Assembly: GCF_016902445.1 (NCBI RefSeq) | Contig: NZ_JACSNX010000004.1 | Span: forward strand, 62,001 to 126,000 | Direction: 5' to 3' | Length of the DNA stretch: 64,000 nucleotides | DNA from: Oscillibacter valericigenes | Lineage (GTDB): Bacteria > Bacillota > Clostridia > Oscillospirales > Oscillospiraceae | Shown: positions 25,004 to 33,153 of the stretch, one piece after another | Layout: the number at the start of each line of letters is the position of its first letter | Position numbering within the stretch: position 1 is the stretch's first letter | The notes under the pieces: model-generated | The model's database searches: none | What the model saw: the letters and a program-made list of their open reading frames with translations, nothing else | What the model was told of the DNA's origin: nothing | Program-made: the position numbers and the translations under genes

Positions 25004-25021
25004 CGAGAAAGGATGGTACCC

Positions 25022-25420
25022 ATGGACGAGACAATGGACAAGAAGAGACCCCTCAGTGACCTGATGCGCTCCACGATGGACAAGATCCGCGAAATGGCGG
25101 ACACCAACACCATTGTGGGCCAGCCTATCACCACGCCGGACGGCGTGACGCTGATCCCCATCTCCCGGGTGAGCATGGGCTTCGGCTGCGGCGGAGCCGA
25201 CTACGGCAAGGTCCAGCCCAAGGACTTCGGCGGCGGCAGCGGCGCCGGCGTGAAGATCGAGCCGGTGGCGTTCCTGGTGATCCGGGAGGGCTCCACCCGG
25301 GTGCTGCCGGTGGCCATGCCTCCCATGACCACCCTGGACCGGGTGGTGGAGATGATGCCGGACCTGGTGGACAAAGTGGAAAAATATTTCGACAAGAAGG
25401 AAGAAAAAGAACCACAGTAA
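25022..25420 (+). CDS. ytfJ: GerW family sporulation protein (YtfJ)
   Basis: A 132-residue protein of the GerW/YtfJ family, needed for lysozyme-triggered or normal germination responses in Bacillus. The core VGQPITTPDGVTLIPISRVSMGFGCGGADYG-like stretch and a Gly-rich GGGSGAGVKIEPVAFLV are diagnostic. ATG 25022 is preferred because the SD AAAGGA overlaps the earlier ATG at 25013 but is 9 bases from 25022. It is 19 bases after DUF2953. Confidence 0.92.
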   Translation: MDETMDKKRPLSDLMRSTMDKIREMADTNTIVGQPITTPDGVTLIPISRVSMGFGCGGADYGKVQPKDFGGGSGAGVKIEPVAFLVIREGSTRVLPVAMPPMTTLDRVVEMMPDLVDKVEKYFDKKEEKEPQ

Positions 25421-25433
25421 ACGGGTTATACTA

Positions 25434-25459
25434 CCATCACCAAACGAATGAGGTGATGG
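25434..25459 (+). promoter_or_regulatory. Hairpin covering the dacF-like SD
   Basis: CCATCACC (25434-25441) pairs with GGTGATGG (25452-25459). The right arm is the SD region (GAGGTGATGGGAG) of the TTG start at 25463, so the hairpin could hide the ribosome site. Confidence 0.5.
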
Positions 25460-25462
25460 GAG

Positions 25463-26563
25463 TTGCAGACCCTGCTCCGGCGGCTGGCCGCCTTTGGAAT
25501 CGCCTTGGCGGCCCTGTTCAGTCTATTCCCTTGTCAGGCACACGCAGTCAGTACTTCCGCGTCTTCTGCCATTCTGATGGACGTGGACAGCGGCCGGGTG
25601 CTGTATGAGCAGAACGCCGACGCGAAGATGCTGATCGCCAGCACCACCAAGATCCTGACGGCCCTGGTGGCCATCCGGGAGGGAGACCTGAACGACGTGG
25701 TCACCGTCTCCCGGGAGGCGGCATACACCGAGGGGTCCTCCATGTATCTGAAGGTGGGGGAGCAGCTGACGCTGGAGACGCTGCTGTACGGATTGCTGCT
25801 GTGCTCCGGCAACGATGCCGCCGTGGCCATCGCGGAGCACATCAGCGGCAGCCAGGAGAAATTCGCGGACCTGATGAACGAGACGGCCCGGGACATCGGA
25901 ATGGAGCACTCCTCCTTTGCCAACCCCAACGGGCTGGATGACGAGGACCACTACTCCACGGCCCGGGACATGGCCCTTCTGGCCTGTGCGGCGGTGGAGA
26001 ACGAGACGCTGGTGCGGATGGCCTCCACCCGCAGCGTTACCATCGGCGGCCGGACCATGACCAACCATAACAAGCTGCTGAGCCAGGTGGAGGGGTGCAT
26101 CGGCCTGAAGACCGGCTACACCATGGCGGCGGGCCGGACGCTGGTGAGCTGCGCGGAGCGGGCGGGGCAGCGGCTGGTGGCGGTGACCCTCCAGGACGGC
26201 AATGACTGGGCAGACCATGCGGCGCTGTATGAGTACGGCTTCTCCACCTACCCGGCGAAGCTGGGGGCCTCTCTGGGCCAGACCATCCAGCGGGCGGCGG
26301 TGGAGAACGGCCTGAACGCCGCGGTGCCCCTGGTGGCGGCGGACAGCTTTGCCTGGCCCCTGGCGGAGGGGGAGACCCTGGAGATGGATGTGGAGCTGGA
26401 CGGCACCCTGCGGGCTCCTGTCCGGGCCGGAGACCGGGCCGGAGAGGCGATGTTCTCCGTCAACGGAAAAGAGGTGGGCCGGGTGGCGCTGCTGTGCGGC
26501 GCCGATGTGGCGCCCCGGATGGAGAGCGCCCTGAGTATTTTGAAGCAGGGACTGCCGGGATAG
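25463..26563 (+). CDS. D-alanyl-D-alanine carboxypeptidase (DacF-like)
   Basis: A 366-residue S11 family penicillin-binding protein that trims the peptidoglycan stem peptide. The signal peptide ends near CQAHA. Active-site motifs are S60-T-T-K63, S115-G-N117 and K217-T-G219. A PBP5-type C-terminal beta domain follows (about 275-355). TTG 25463 has a strong but pairable SD upstream. Its place after ytfJ suggests the sporulation-linked DacF/DacB group, but vegetative use cannot be excluded. Confidence 0.93.
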   Translation: MQTLLRRLAAFGIALAALFSLFPCQAHAVSTSASSAILMDVDSGRVLYEQNADAKMLIASTTKILTALVAIREGDLNDVVTVSREAAYTEGSSMYLKVGEQLTLETLLYGLLLCSGNDAAVAIAEHISGSQEKFADLMNETARDIGMEHSSFANPNGLDDEDHYSTARDMALLACAAVENETLVRMASTRSVTIGGRTMTNHNKLLSQVEGCIGLKTGYTMAAGRTLVSCAERAGQRLVAVTLQDGNDWADHAALYEYGFSTYPAKLGASLGQTIQRAAVENGLNAAVPLVAADSFAWPLAEGETLEMDVELDGTLRAPVRAGDRAGEAMFSVNGKEVGRVALLCGADVAPRMESALSILKQGLPG

Positions 26564-26573
26564 AGAGGACAAG

Positions 26574-27284
26574 ATGGAAGAACGACTGCAGAAGCTGCTG
26601 TCCGCCGCGGGGGTCTGCTCCCGGCGGACGGCGGAAGACTACCTCGCTGCCGGACGGGTGACGGTGAACGGCGAGACGGCCCGGCTGGGCCAGAAGGCGG
26701 ACCCGGACCGGGACGAGATCCTGGTGGATGGCCGGCCCCTGGCGCCCCGGGCGACGCCGGTGTACATCCTGCTGAACAAGCCCCGGGGATACGTGTCCAC
26801 TCTCTCTGACGAGAAGGGGAGAAAGACCGTGGCGGAGCTGGTGGCGGACTGCGGCACGCGGGTGTATCCCGTGGGGCGGCTGGACCTGGACTCCGAGGGC
26901 CTGCTGCTGCTGACCAACGACGGCGCCTGGGCCCAGCATCTGCTGCACCCGAGGCACGAGGTGGAAAAGACGTACCATGTCTCCGTGTTCGGCCCGGTGG
27001 CCGGCGCGGCTGCCCGGCTGGCGGCCGTCACAGACCTGGAGGGGGAGCCCATCCGCCCCGCCCGGGTGGAGGTCCTGCGGCAGACCGCAAGGACGGCGCT
27101 TCTGGCGGTGACCATCCATGAGGGGAAGAACCGGCAGGTCCGCCGGATGTGCGCCCAGTGCGGCCTGACGGTAAAACGCCTGCGCCGGGTGCGGGAGGGA
27201 GAGCTGGAGCTGGGAGATCTTCCGGCCGGCAGATGGCGGCAGCTCACTTCGGACGAGGTAAAGGCCCTGGGAACGGCGCCCTGA
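26574..27284 (+). CDS. rRNA pseudouridine synthase (RluB/RsuA family)
   Basis: A 236-residue enzyme isomerising uridine in rRNA. Residues about 2-60 are an S4 RNA-binding domain (RLQKLLSAAGVCSRRTAEDYLAAGRVTVNG). The catalytic motif GRLDLDSEGLLLLTND contains the nucleophilic Asp. HEGKNRQVRRMC is the C-terminal family motif. ATG 26574 is 11 bases after the dacF-like stop with GAGAGGA as SD. By neighbourhood it fits RluB (23S), though RsuA-type specificity cannot be read from sequence alone. Confidence 0.93.
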   Translation: MEERLQKLLSAAGVCSRRTAEDYLAAGRVTVNGETARLGQKADPDRDEILVDGRPLAPRATPVYILLNKPRGYVSTLSDEKGRKTVAELVADCGTRVYPVGRLDLDSEGLLLLTNDGAWAQHLLHPRHEVEKTYHVSVFGPVAGAAARLAAVTDLEGEPIRPARVEVLRQTARTALLAVTIHEGKNRQVRRMCAQCGLTVKRLRRVREGELELGDLPAGRWRQLTSDEVKALGTAP

Positions 27285-27298
27285 CAGGGCGCTCCCCG

Positions 27299-27323
27299 GC
27301 CGCTGCTGAGGCAGCGGCTTTTT
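27299..27323 (+). terminator. Terminator after the scp-rluB operon
   Basis: GCCGCTGC (27299-27306) pairs with GCAGCGGC (27311-27318), followed directly by TTTTT. It closes the operon that began at 22165. Confidence 0.85.
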
Positions 27324-27350
27324 CATGGGCAGGAAATTCCCGCAAAGCAT

Positions 27351-27378
27351 TTGAAATTTTGCGGATCTGTGGTACAAT
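27351..27378 (+). promoter_or_regulatory. Sigma-A promoter before the RpiR leader
   Basis: TTGAAA (27351-27356), a 16-base spacer and TACAAT (27373-27378). The predicted start near 27385 leaves about 195 bases of untranslated leader. Confidence 0.72.
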
Positions 27379-27384
27379 AGCCGC

Positions 27385-27580
27385 GAAGCGTCTATTGCAC
27401 CTTTGACCGCTCCGAAAAGGCGTCCGGCTTGGTCCCTGCGGGACCACCGCTGGGACAACTAGATACCGTTTCTGCCTTTGGAGCAGGTGCGGACCCCTTC
27501 GGAGCGTGCTGCGGAGCACTGTGCTCCGCAGCTGAAGGGAAACTGCGGCCCCTGTGGGACCGCATTCGGAGGAAACAGCA
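27385..27580 (+). ncRNA. Structured leader RNA of unknown class
   Basis: The leader folds on paper into nested helices. GCACCT (27397-27402) pairs with AGGTGC (27485-27490); inside it GCTCCGAAAAGGC (27409-27421) pairs with GCCTTTGGAGC (27474-27484); inside that TGGTCCC/GGGACCA forms a hairpin (27430-27446). A second domain has an 11-bp perfect hairpin (27508-27518 with 27522-27532) clamped by CCCTTC/GAAGGG (27495-27500, 27534-27539). A third GCGG...CCGC hairpin (27545-27563) ends 6 bases before the SD. I could not match a known riboswitch, T-box or 6S signature. Confidence 0.55.
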
Positions 27581-28447
27581 GTGGCAAAGAGCATCTTACA
27601 TATGATCGAGAGCAACATGTCCACATTTTCCAAGGGACAGAAGCGGATCGCCAATTACATCCTGCAGAATTCCGACAAGGCGGCTTTCATGACCGCCAGC
27701 AAGCTGGGGAAGCTCTCCGGCGTCAGCGAGTCCACGGTGGTACGGTTTGCCTCGGAGCTGGGATACGACGGGTATCCCAGCATGCAGCGGGCGCTGCAGG
27801 AGATGATCCGCAGCCGCCTGACCTCCACCCAGCGCATCCAGGCGGCGGACGATCAATTCGGCGGCCAGGATGTGCTGACTGCCGTGATCCAGTCCGACAT
27901 GGACAAGCTGCGGATGGTGTCCGACGAGGCGGACCGGACGGAGTTCAGCAAGGCGGTGGACCTCATCCTGGGAGCCCGGCATATCTACATTCTGGGGACC
28001 CGGAGCTCTTACTTCGTGGCGGGGTATCTGAACTTTTACCTCCACCTGCTCACCGGCAACGTGACGCTGGTGCAGTCCAACGCCGCCGGCGAGATCTTTG
28101 AGCAGCTGCTGCGGATCGGCCCCGGGGATGTGATGATCGCCATCAGCTTTCCCCGGTACTCCAAGGTCACCATGAACACCGTGAAGTTCGCTCAGGACCG
28201 GGGGGCCACCATCGTGGCGGTGACGGACAACGAGCTTTCTCCAGTCTACCAGATGGCGGATGCCGCTCTGCTGGCGCCCAGCGAGATGATCTCCTTCGTG
28301 GACTCCATGGTGGCGCCGCTGTCTCTCATCAACGCTTTGCTGATCGCCGTGGGCCGCCGGATGGGGACGGATGTCTCCCGCACCTTCGCGGACCTGGAGG
28401 ACATCTGGAACAAGTACGGCGTGTTTGGGAAGATGGACGATGAGTGA
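27581..28447 (+). CDS. MurR/RpiR family transcriptional regulator
   Basis: A 288-residue regulator. Residues about 1-75 are the RpiR winged HTH (FSKGQKRIANYIL, then LGKLSGVSESTVVRFASELGYDGYPSMQ). Residues about 125-265 are a SIS sugar-phosphate-binding domain (ILGTRSSYFVAGYL, VMIAISFPRYSKVTM, IVAVTDNELSPVYQMAD). GTG 27581 has GGAGGA 8 bases upstream. The ligand is unknown. It overlaps the next gene by 8 bases. No sugar-metabolism gene is near, so the target is probably elsewhere or tied to the long leader. Confidence 0.93.
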   Translation: MAKSILHMIESNMSTFSKGQKRIANYILQNSDKAAFMTASKLGKLSGVSESTVVRFASELGYDGYPSMQRALQEMIRSRLTSTQRIQAADDQFGGQDVLTAVIQSDMDKLRMVSDEADRTEFSKAVDLILGARHIYILGTRSSYFVAGYLNFYLHLLTGNVTLVQSNAAGEIFEQLLRIGPGDVMIAISFPRYSKVTMNTVKFAQDRGATIVAVTDNELSPVYQMADAALLAPSEMISFVDSMVAPLSLINALLIAVGRRMGTDVSRTFADLEDIWNKYGVFGKMDDE

Positions 28448-29696
28448 GACGATCGTGGTGGTGGGCGGCGGCGCCGCCGGCATGATGGCCGCCATCGCGG
28501 CGGCGGAGCGGGGCGCGTCTGTGACGCTGCTGGAACCCAATGAGCGGCTGGGCAAAAAGCTGAACATCACCGGCAAGGGCCGGTGCAACGTCACCAACAA
28601 CGCGGACACACAGACGCTGCTGGCCAATGTGCCCCGGAATGGAAAATTCCTTTACAGTGCCTTTTCCCGCTTTGATGGCCGGGATGCTATGACGTTTTTT
28701 GAGGCCCTGGGCGTACCATTGAAAACAGAGCGGGGAAACCGGGTATTCCCTGTCAGCGACCGGGCCTTTGACGTCAGTGCCGCACTGGAGCGGCGGCTGA
28801 AGGCCCTGCGGGTCCGTCTGGCCCGGGACCGGGCGATGGCGCTGGAGATCACCTCCGGTGCCGTCACGGCTGTCCGGGGAGCGCACGGCATCTATCCCGC
28901 CGGAGCGGTGATCCTGGCCACCGGCGGCGTCAGCTATCCCGCCACCGGCTCCACCGGTGAGGGGCATCGGATGGCCCGGGAGGCGGGCCACACGGTGACG
29001 CCCCTCCGGGGCTCTCTGGTGCCCCTGCGGGACTATGGCCTTGGGAGGACCCTCCAGGGCCTGAGCCTGCGGAATGTGGGTCTGACGGTGTTTGAGGACA
29101 AAAAGAAAATTTACACGGACTTCGGGGAGCTGCTGTTTACCCACTTCGGCGTCAGCGGACCACTGGTGCTGTCGGCCTCCGCCCACATGCGGCACTTTGA
29201 CAAGAAAACCTATCGGCTGGAGATCGATCTGAAGCCGGCTCTGGACGAACAGGCACTGGACAAGCGGCTGCTGCGGGACTTTGAGAAGTACGCAAACCAC
29301 GACTTCTGCAATGCCCTGGACGACCTGCTGCCCCAGAAGCTGATCGGCGCCGTGGTGGAGCGGACGGAGATCCCGCCTCATGAGAAGGTCCACGACGTGA
29401 CGCGGGAGCAGCGGCGGCGGCTGGGCCAGGTGCTCAAGCACTTCTCCGTGGACATCGCGGGGCCCTGCCCGGTGACGGATGCCATCGTCACCTCCGGCGG
29501 GGTGAAGATCGGGGAAATCGACCCCAAAACAATGGCGTCAAAGCTTGTAAAGGGATTATACTTTGCGGGAGAAATCATGGATGTGGACGCCTACACCGGC
29601 GGCTTCAACCTGCAGATCGCCTGGGCCACCGGCCGGGCGGCGGGGATGGCCGCGGCGGAGCAGGCCCCATCCGGACAAGAGGAAGAGGACACATGA
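28440..29696 (+). CDS. NAD(P)/FAD-dependent oxidoreductase, HI0933 family
   Basis: A 418-residue flavoprotein. GGGAAGMMAAIAAAERGA (residues about 8-25) is the FAD dinucleotide-binding motif, and GKGRCNVTNN the HI0933/YhiN landmark; GLYFAGEIMDVDAYTGGFN closes the FAD site. The reaction is unknown. Its place before cmk, plsC and ispH is conserved in many Clostridia. ATG 28440 overlaps the RpiR end, and ATGA at 29693-29696 couples it to cmk. Confidence 0.92.
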   Translation: MSETIVVVGGGAAGMMAAIAAAERGASVTLLEPNERLGKKLNITGKGRCNVTNNADTQTLLANVPRNGKFLYSAFSRFDGRDAMTFFEALGVPLKTERGNRVFPVSDRAFDVSAALERRLKALRVRLARDRAMALEITSGAVTAVRGAHGIYPAGAVILATGGVSYPATGSTGEGHRMAREAGHTVTPLRGSLVPLRDYGLGRTLQGLSLRNVGLTVFEDKKKIYTDFGELLFTHFGVSGPLVLSASAHMRHFDKKTYRLEIDLKPALDEQALDKRLLRDFEKYANHDFCNALDDLLPQKLIGAVVERTEIPPHEKVHDVTREQRRRLGQVLKHFSVDIAGPCPVTDAIVTSGGVKIGEIDPKTMASKLVKGLYFAGEIMDVDAYTGGFNLQIAWATGRAAGMAAAEQAPSGQEEEDT

Positions 29697-30373
29697 CCAA
29701 GACCATTCGCGTGGCCATCGACGGCCCCTCCGGCGCGGGGAAGAGCACCCTGGCCCGGAGCGCGGCCGCCAGGCTGAACTTTTTATATGTGGACACCGGG
29801 GCCATCTACCGGACCATCGGCTGTGCCGTCCGGCGGCGGGACATTGACCCCGGGGACCGGGCCGCTGTGGTGGCGGCGCTGCCGGCGCTGGACATCGGGC
29901 TGACCTACGGGGCCGACGGATTACAGCACATGGAGCTGAACGGAGAGGACGTGACGGCGGAGATCCGTCTGCCGGAGATCTCTCGGTATGCCTCCGTGGT
30001 GTCCGCCTATCCGGAGGTCCGGGCGTATCTGCTGGAGATGCAGCGGCGCCTGGCCCGGGAGCACAGTGTCATCATGGATGGCCGGGACATCGGCACCGTG
30101 GTGCTGCCGGATGCGGAGGTGAAGGTGTTCCTCACCGCCTCTGCAGAGGAGAGGGCCCGGCGCAGGATGCTGGAACTGCAGCAGCGGGGGACTCCGGAGC
30201 CCTACGAGGACATCCTCCGCGCCATTCAGGAGCGGGACTGGAACGACACGCACCGGGCCGCCGCGCCCCTGCGGCAGGCGGAGGACGCGGTGCTGCTGGA
30301 TACCACGGAGCTGGATTTTACGCAGAGCGAGGAAGCCCTGCTGCGGATCATCCGGGAAAGGGCTGGGCTATGA
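29693..30373 (+). CDS. cmk: Cytidylate kinase
   Basis: A 226-residue enzyme phosphorylating CMP and dCMP with ATP. The P-loop GPSGAGKST spans residues 11-19; VDTGAIYRT and DGRDIGTVVLPDAEVKVFLTAS are CMP-kinase landmarks; the LID region follows (EERARRR). Length is normal. It overlaps both neighbours by 4 bases, so this is a tightly coupled operon. Confidence 0.96.
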   Translation: MTKTIRVAIDGPSGAGKSTLARSAAARLNFLYVDTGAIYRTIGCAVRRRDIDPGDRAAVVAALPALDIGLTYGADGLQHMELNGEDVTAEIRLPEISRYASVVSAYPEVRAYLLEMQRRLAREHSVIMDGRDIGTVVLPDAEVKVFLTASAEERARRRMLELQQRGTPEPYEDILRAIQERDWNDTHRAAAPLRQAEDAVLLDTTELDFTQSEEALLRIIRERAGL

Positions 30374-30999
30374 ACGAAGAGAAGAAAGAGGTCCAGGAGA
30401 AGAGACCGCTGAACGGTTTTTTCGTATTCGTCTACTATCTGGTGACTTTGGTGGCGAACATCCTCCACCCGGTCACCGTCATCGGGCGGGAGAATCTGCC
30501 GGAGCACGGCGCCCTGCTGTGCCCCAATCACAACAGCAACTGGGACCCGGTGCTGGTGGCTCTGAAGGTGCCGGTGAACTACCGGCTCCACATCATGGCG
30601 AAGAAGGAGCTGTTCTGCAACAAGGTTTTTGACTGGGTGCTGCGGAAGCTGGGCGCCTTCCCCGTGGACCGGGGGGAAGGGGACATCGAGGCGGTGAAAA
30701 ACGCCCTGAAGGCCATCAAGAGCGGGGACAATCTGCTGATCTTCCCGGAGGGCACCCGGGTGGAGCACGAGGGGGATCTGCCCGCCAAGGGCGGCGTGGC
30801 CGTCATCGGCATCCGCTCCGGGGCGCAGTTCGTGCCGGTGTATGTGGAGGGGAACAAGCGGATCTTCCGCCGGACCCGCATCATCTTCGGCCAGGCCTAC
30901 CGGCCGGATGCCGCCAGCCGCAGACCTTCGCCGGAGGAGGTCCAGGCCATCGCCGACGAGGTCCTGCGCCGGGCCTACGCCCTGGGGAGGGAGACCTGA
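30370..30999 (+). CDS. plsC: 1-acyl-sn-glycerol-3-phosphate acyltransferase
   Basis: A 209-residue membrane-associated acyltransferase making phosphatidic acid. NHNSNWDP (H54 to D59) is the catalytic HX4D motif and FPEGTR the substrate-binding motif; an N-terminal hydrophobic segment (FFVFVYYLVTLVANIL) anchors it. ATG 30370 overlaps cmk; its TGA shares bases with the ispH start (30997-30999). Confidence 0.94.
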   Translation: MNEEKKEVQEKRPLNGFFVFVYYLVTLVANILHPVTVIGRENLPEHGALLCPNHNSNWDPVLVALKVPVNYRLHIMAKKELFCNKVFDWVLRKLGAFPVDRGEGDIEAVKNALKAIKSGDNLLIFPEGTRVEHEGDLPAKGGVAVIGIRSGAQFVPVYVEGNKRIFRRTRIIFGQAYRPDAASRRPSPEEVQAIADEVLRRAYALGRET

Positions 31000-32966
31000 T
31001 GACCGTTCTTCTGGCAAAGAGCGCCGGCTTCTGCTACGGAGTGCGCCGGGCGGTGGAGCTGGCGGAGCGGACCGGAGAGGAGACCGGCGGCTGCTGGATG
31101 CTGGGAGACCTGATCCACAACTCTCATGTGGTGGAGGACCTGGCCCGCCGGGGCGTCCGGCGGACGGAGGACCCCGGCAGCCTGAAGGCCGGAGACACGG
31201 TGGTGATCCGGTCCCACGGAGAGCTGAAGTCCGTGCTGGACGACCTGGACCGGCGGGGCATCCGTTGCATCAACGCCACCTGCCCCAACGTGTGCCGCAT
31301 CCAGCGGCTGGTTGCCCAGGCGGAGGCGGAGGGCCGTCGTCCGGTGATCATCGGCGAGCCGCGCCATCCGGAGGTGATGGGCGTGGCCAGCTGGTGCCGC
31401 GATCCCCTGGTGTTCGACGGGCCGGAGGCTGTGGAGGCCTGGCTGGCGGAGGATGAAAAAAACCGGGAAATCCCTGTCACCGCAGTGGCTCAGACTACCT
31501 GCATCCGTAAACTTTTTGAAACTTCTTGGAAAATCCTAAAAAAAGAGTGTACAAACGTAAAAATATTTGATACAATATGTACTGCTACGCATGAACGTCA
31601 GTCTGAGGCGGCTGAAATTGCCGCCAAAGCCGACGTGATGGTTGTGGTGGGAGACCGTAAAAGTGCCAACACCAAACATTTGACGGAAATTTGCTTGAAG
31701 AGATGCCCCCGTGTGGTCCAGATCGAACGCGCGGATGAGCTCTCGCCGGATTTTTTCGCTGGTTGTTCTGTTGCGGGTCTTACGGCTGGCGCCTCCACGC
31801 CTGCGGGCATCATTAAGGAGGTATATGCAACGATGAGCGAAGAAATCAAGGCGGCCGAGGGCAAAGAGGAGTCCTTCGAGGAGTTACTGAATCAGTCTTT
31901 TAAAACTTTAAATAACGGTGACCGGGTCACCGGCATCGTTACCGCCATTACTCCCACTGAGGTACAGGTGGACGTGGGCGCCAAGCAGGCGGCGTACATC
32001 AAGCTCAGCGAGCTGAGCGACGATCCCAACGTCAAGGCCGAGGACATCGTCCACGTGGGCGACCAGATCGAGACCTACGTGGTCCGGGTCAACGATGTGG
32101 AGGGCTATGCGGAGCTGTCCAAGAAGCGCCTGGACGCCGCCAAGGTCTGGGAGAACATCGAGCAGGCCGTGGAGGACAAGACGGTCTTGGAGGGCACTGT
32201 CACTGAGGAGAACAAGGGCGGCATCGTGGTGTCCGTCAAGGGCGTGCGGGTGTTCGTCCCTGCCTCTCAGAGCGGTCAGCCCCGGGGCGCCGATCTGTCT
32301 GCCATGGTGAAGCAGAAGGTCCAGCTGCGGATCACCGAGGTCAACCGTGCCCGCCGCCGCGTGGTGGGCTCCATCCGCTCTGTGGCCGACGAGGCCCGGA
32401 AGGCTGCCCAGGCTGAGCTGTGGGCCAACATCGAGGTTGGCAAGCACTACACCGGCACCGTCAAGTCCATGACCAGCTACGGCGTGTTCGTGGACATCGG
32501 CGGCGTGGACGGCATGGTACATATCTCCGAGCTCAGCTGGAGCCGGATCAAGACCCCCTCTGAGGTCTGCAAGGTGGGCGACACCCTGGATGTGTACGTC
32601 ATCTCCTTCGACCCTGAGAAGAAAAAGATCTCTCTGGGCGTGAAGGACCACAGCATCGATCCCTGGCAGGTTTTCATGGACAAGTATCAGGTTGGCGACG
32701 TGGCCTCTGTCCGCATCGTCAAGCTGATGAGCTTCGGCGCATTTGCCGAGGTCGTTCCCGGTGTGGACGGCCTGATCCACATCTCCCAGATCGCCGACCG
32801 GCGCATTGACAAGCCTGAGGACGTCCTGTCCGAGGGCCAGATCGTGGACGCCAAGATCACGGCCATCGACGAGGAGAAAAAGAAGATCTCCCTGTCCATC
32901 CGCGCCCTGCTGACCCCCGCGGCTGATGAGTCTGTGGAGGAGGAAGAGGCTCCCGCGGAGGAGTGA
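30999..32966 (+). CDS. ispH-rpsA: Fused IspH (HMBPP reductase) and ribosomal protein S1
   Basis: A 655-residue bifunctional protein. Residues 1-278 are 4-hydroxy-3-methylbut-2-enyl diphosphate reductase, the last step of the MEP isoprenoid route; C12, C95 and C194 ligate the 4Fe-4S cluster, with GDLIHN and RSHG as substrate motifs. Residues about 300-640 hold four S1 RNA-binding domains, for example KSMTSYGVFVDIGGVDGMVHISELSW. The fusion is known in Clostridia. The coding segment 31480-31830 is far more AT-rich than its flanks and contains a promoter-like sequence, and a strong SD/ATG (31815-31835) marks a possible separate S1 start. Confidence 0.96.
   Translation: MTVLLAKSAGFCYGVRRAVELAERTGEETGGCWMLGDLIHNSHVVEDLARRGVRRTEDPGSLKAGDTVVIRSHGELKSVLDDLDRRGIRCINATCPNVCRIQRLVAQAEAEGRRPVIIGEPRHPEVMGVASWCRDPLVFDGPEAVEAWLAEDEKNREIPVTAVAQTTCIRKLFETSWKILKKECTNVKIFDTICTATHERQSEAAEIAAKADVMVVVGDRKSANTKHLTEICLKRCPRVVQIERADELSPDFFAGCSVAGLTAGASTPAGIIKEVYATMSEEIKAAEGKEESFEELLNQSFKTLNNGDRVTGIVTAITPTEVQVDVGAKQAAYIKLSELSDDPNVKAEDIVHVGDQIETYVVRVNDVEGYAELSKKRLDAAKVWENIEQAVEDKTVLEGTVTEENKGGIVVSVKGVRVFVPASQSGQPRGADLSAMVKQKVQLRITEVNRARRRVVGSIRSVADEARKAAQAELWANIEVGKHYTGTVKSMTSYGVFVDIGGVDGMVHISELSWSRIKTPSEVCKVGDTLDVYVISFDPEKKKISLGVKDHSIDPWQVFMDKYQVGDVASVRIVKLMSFGAFAEVVPGVDGLIHISQIADRRIDKPEDVLSEGQIVDAKITAIDEEKKKISLSIRALLTPAADESVEEEEAPAEE
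31548..31576 (+). promoter_or_regulatory. Candidate internal promoter for the S1 part
   Basis: TGTACA (31548-31553), a 17-base spacer and TACAAT (31571-31576) lie inside the IspH coding region, in a locally AT-rich stretch. The transcript would start near 31583 and include the S1 half only. Confidence 0.5.
31815..31835 (+). promoter_or_regulatory. Internal SD and in-frame ATG at the IspH/S1 junction
   Basis: AAGGAGGT (31815-31822) is followed 10 bases later by ATG 31833, in frame (codon 279, MSEEIKAAEGK). It sits exactly at the domain junction and could start an independent S1 of 377 residues. Confidence 0.6.
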
Positions 32967-32984
32967 TCTGCCTTTGATTGCACG

Positions 32985-33023
32985 AGAGAAGCCAGACCCC
33001 ATGCGGGGCCTGGCTCTCTTTTT
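32985..33023 (+). terminator. Terminator of ispH-rpsA
   Basis: GAGAAGCCAGACCCC and GGGGCCTGGCTCTC pair (about 32986-33018) around ATGC and are followed by T5. Confidence 0.85.
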
Positions 33024-33029
33024 AAAATT

Positions 33030-33047
33030 TTGTGAGAATTTTCACGA
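33030..33047. promoter_or_regulatory. Rex-like redox operator
   Basis: TTGTGAGAATTTTCACGA matches the Rex operator pattern TTGTGAANNNNTTCACAA at 12 of 14 fixed positions. It ends 6 bases before the -35 box of the CoA-transferase promoter. Rex represses fermentation genes when NADH/NAD is low in many Gram-positives. Confidence 0.55.
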
Positions 33048-33053
33048 AATAGA

Positions 33054-33082
33054 TTGCTTTTCCCGAAGCGGCATGTTATAAT
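33054..33082 (+). promoter_or_regulatory. Sigma-A promoter of the CoA-transferase gene
   Basis: TTGCTT (33054-33059), a 17-base spacer and TATAAT (33077-33082), about 70 bases before the start codon. Confidence 0.8.
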
Positions 33083-33153
33083 CTTGTCAATCTATCGTAA
33101 TACAACGCGGGCGACATCATACAACAATCGGGAATTACAGGAGGAAACATGAT

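Noticed and set aside
27385-27580. Leader considered as a T-box, purine, ZTP, TPP or SAM riboswitch
   Set aside because: None of the conserved sequence signatures of these classes is present; the downstream gene is also not a usual target.
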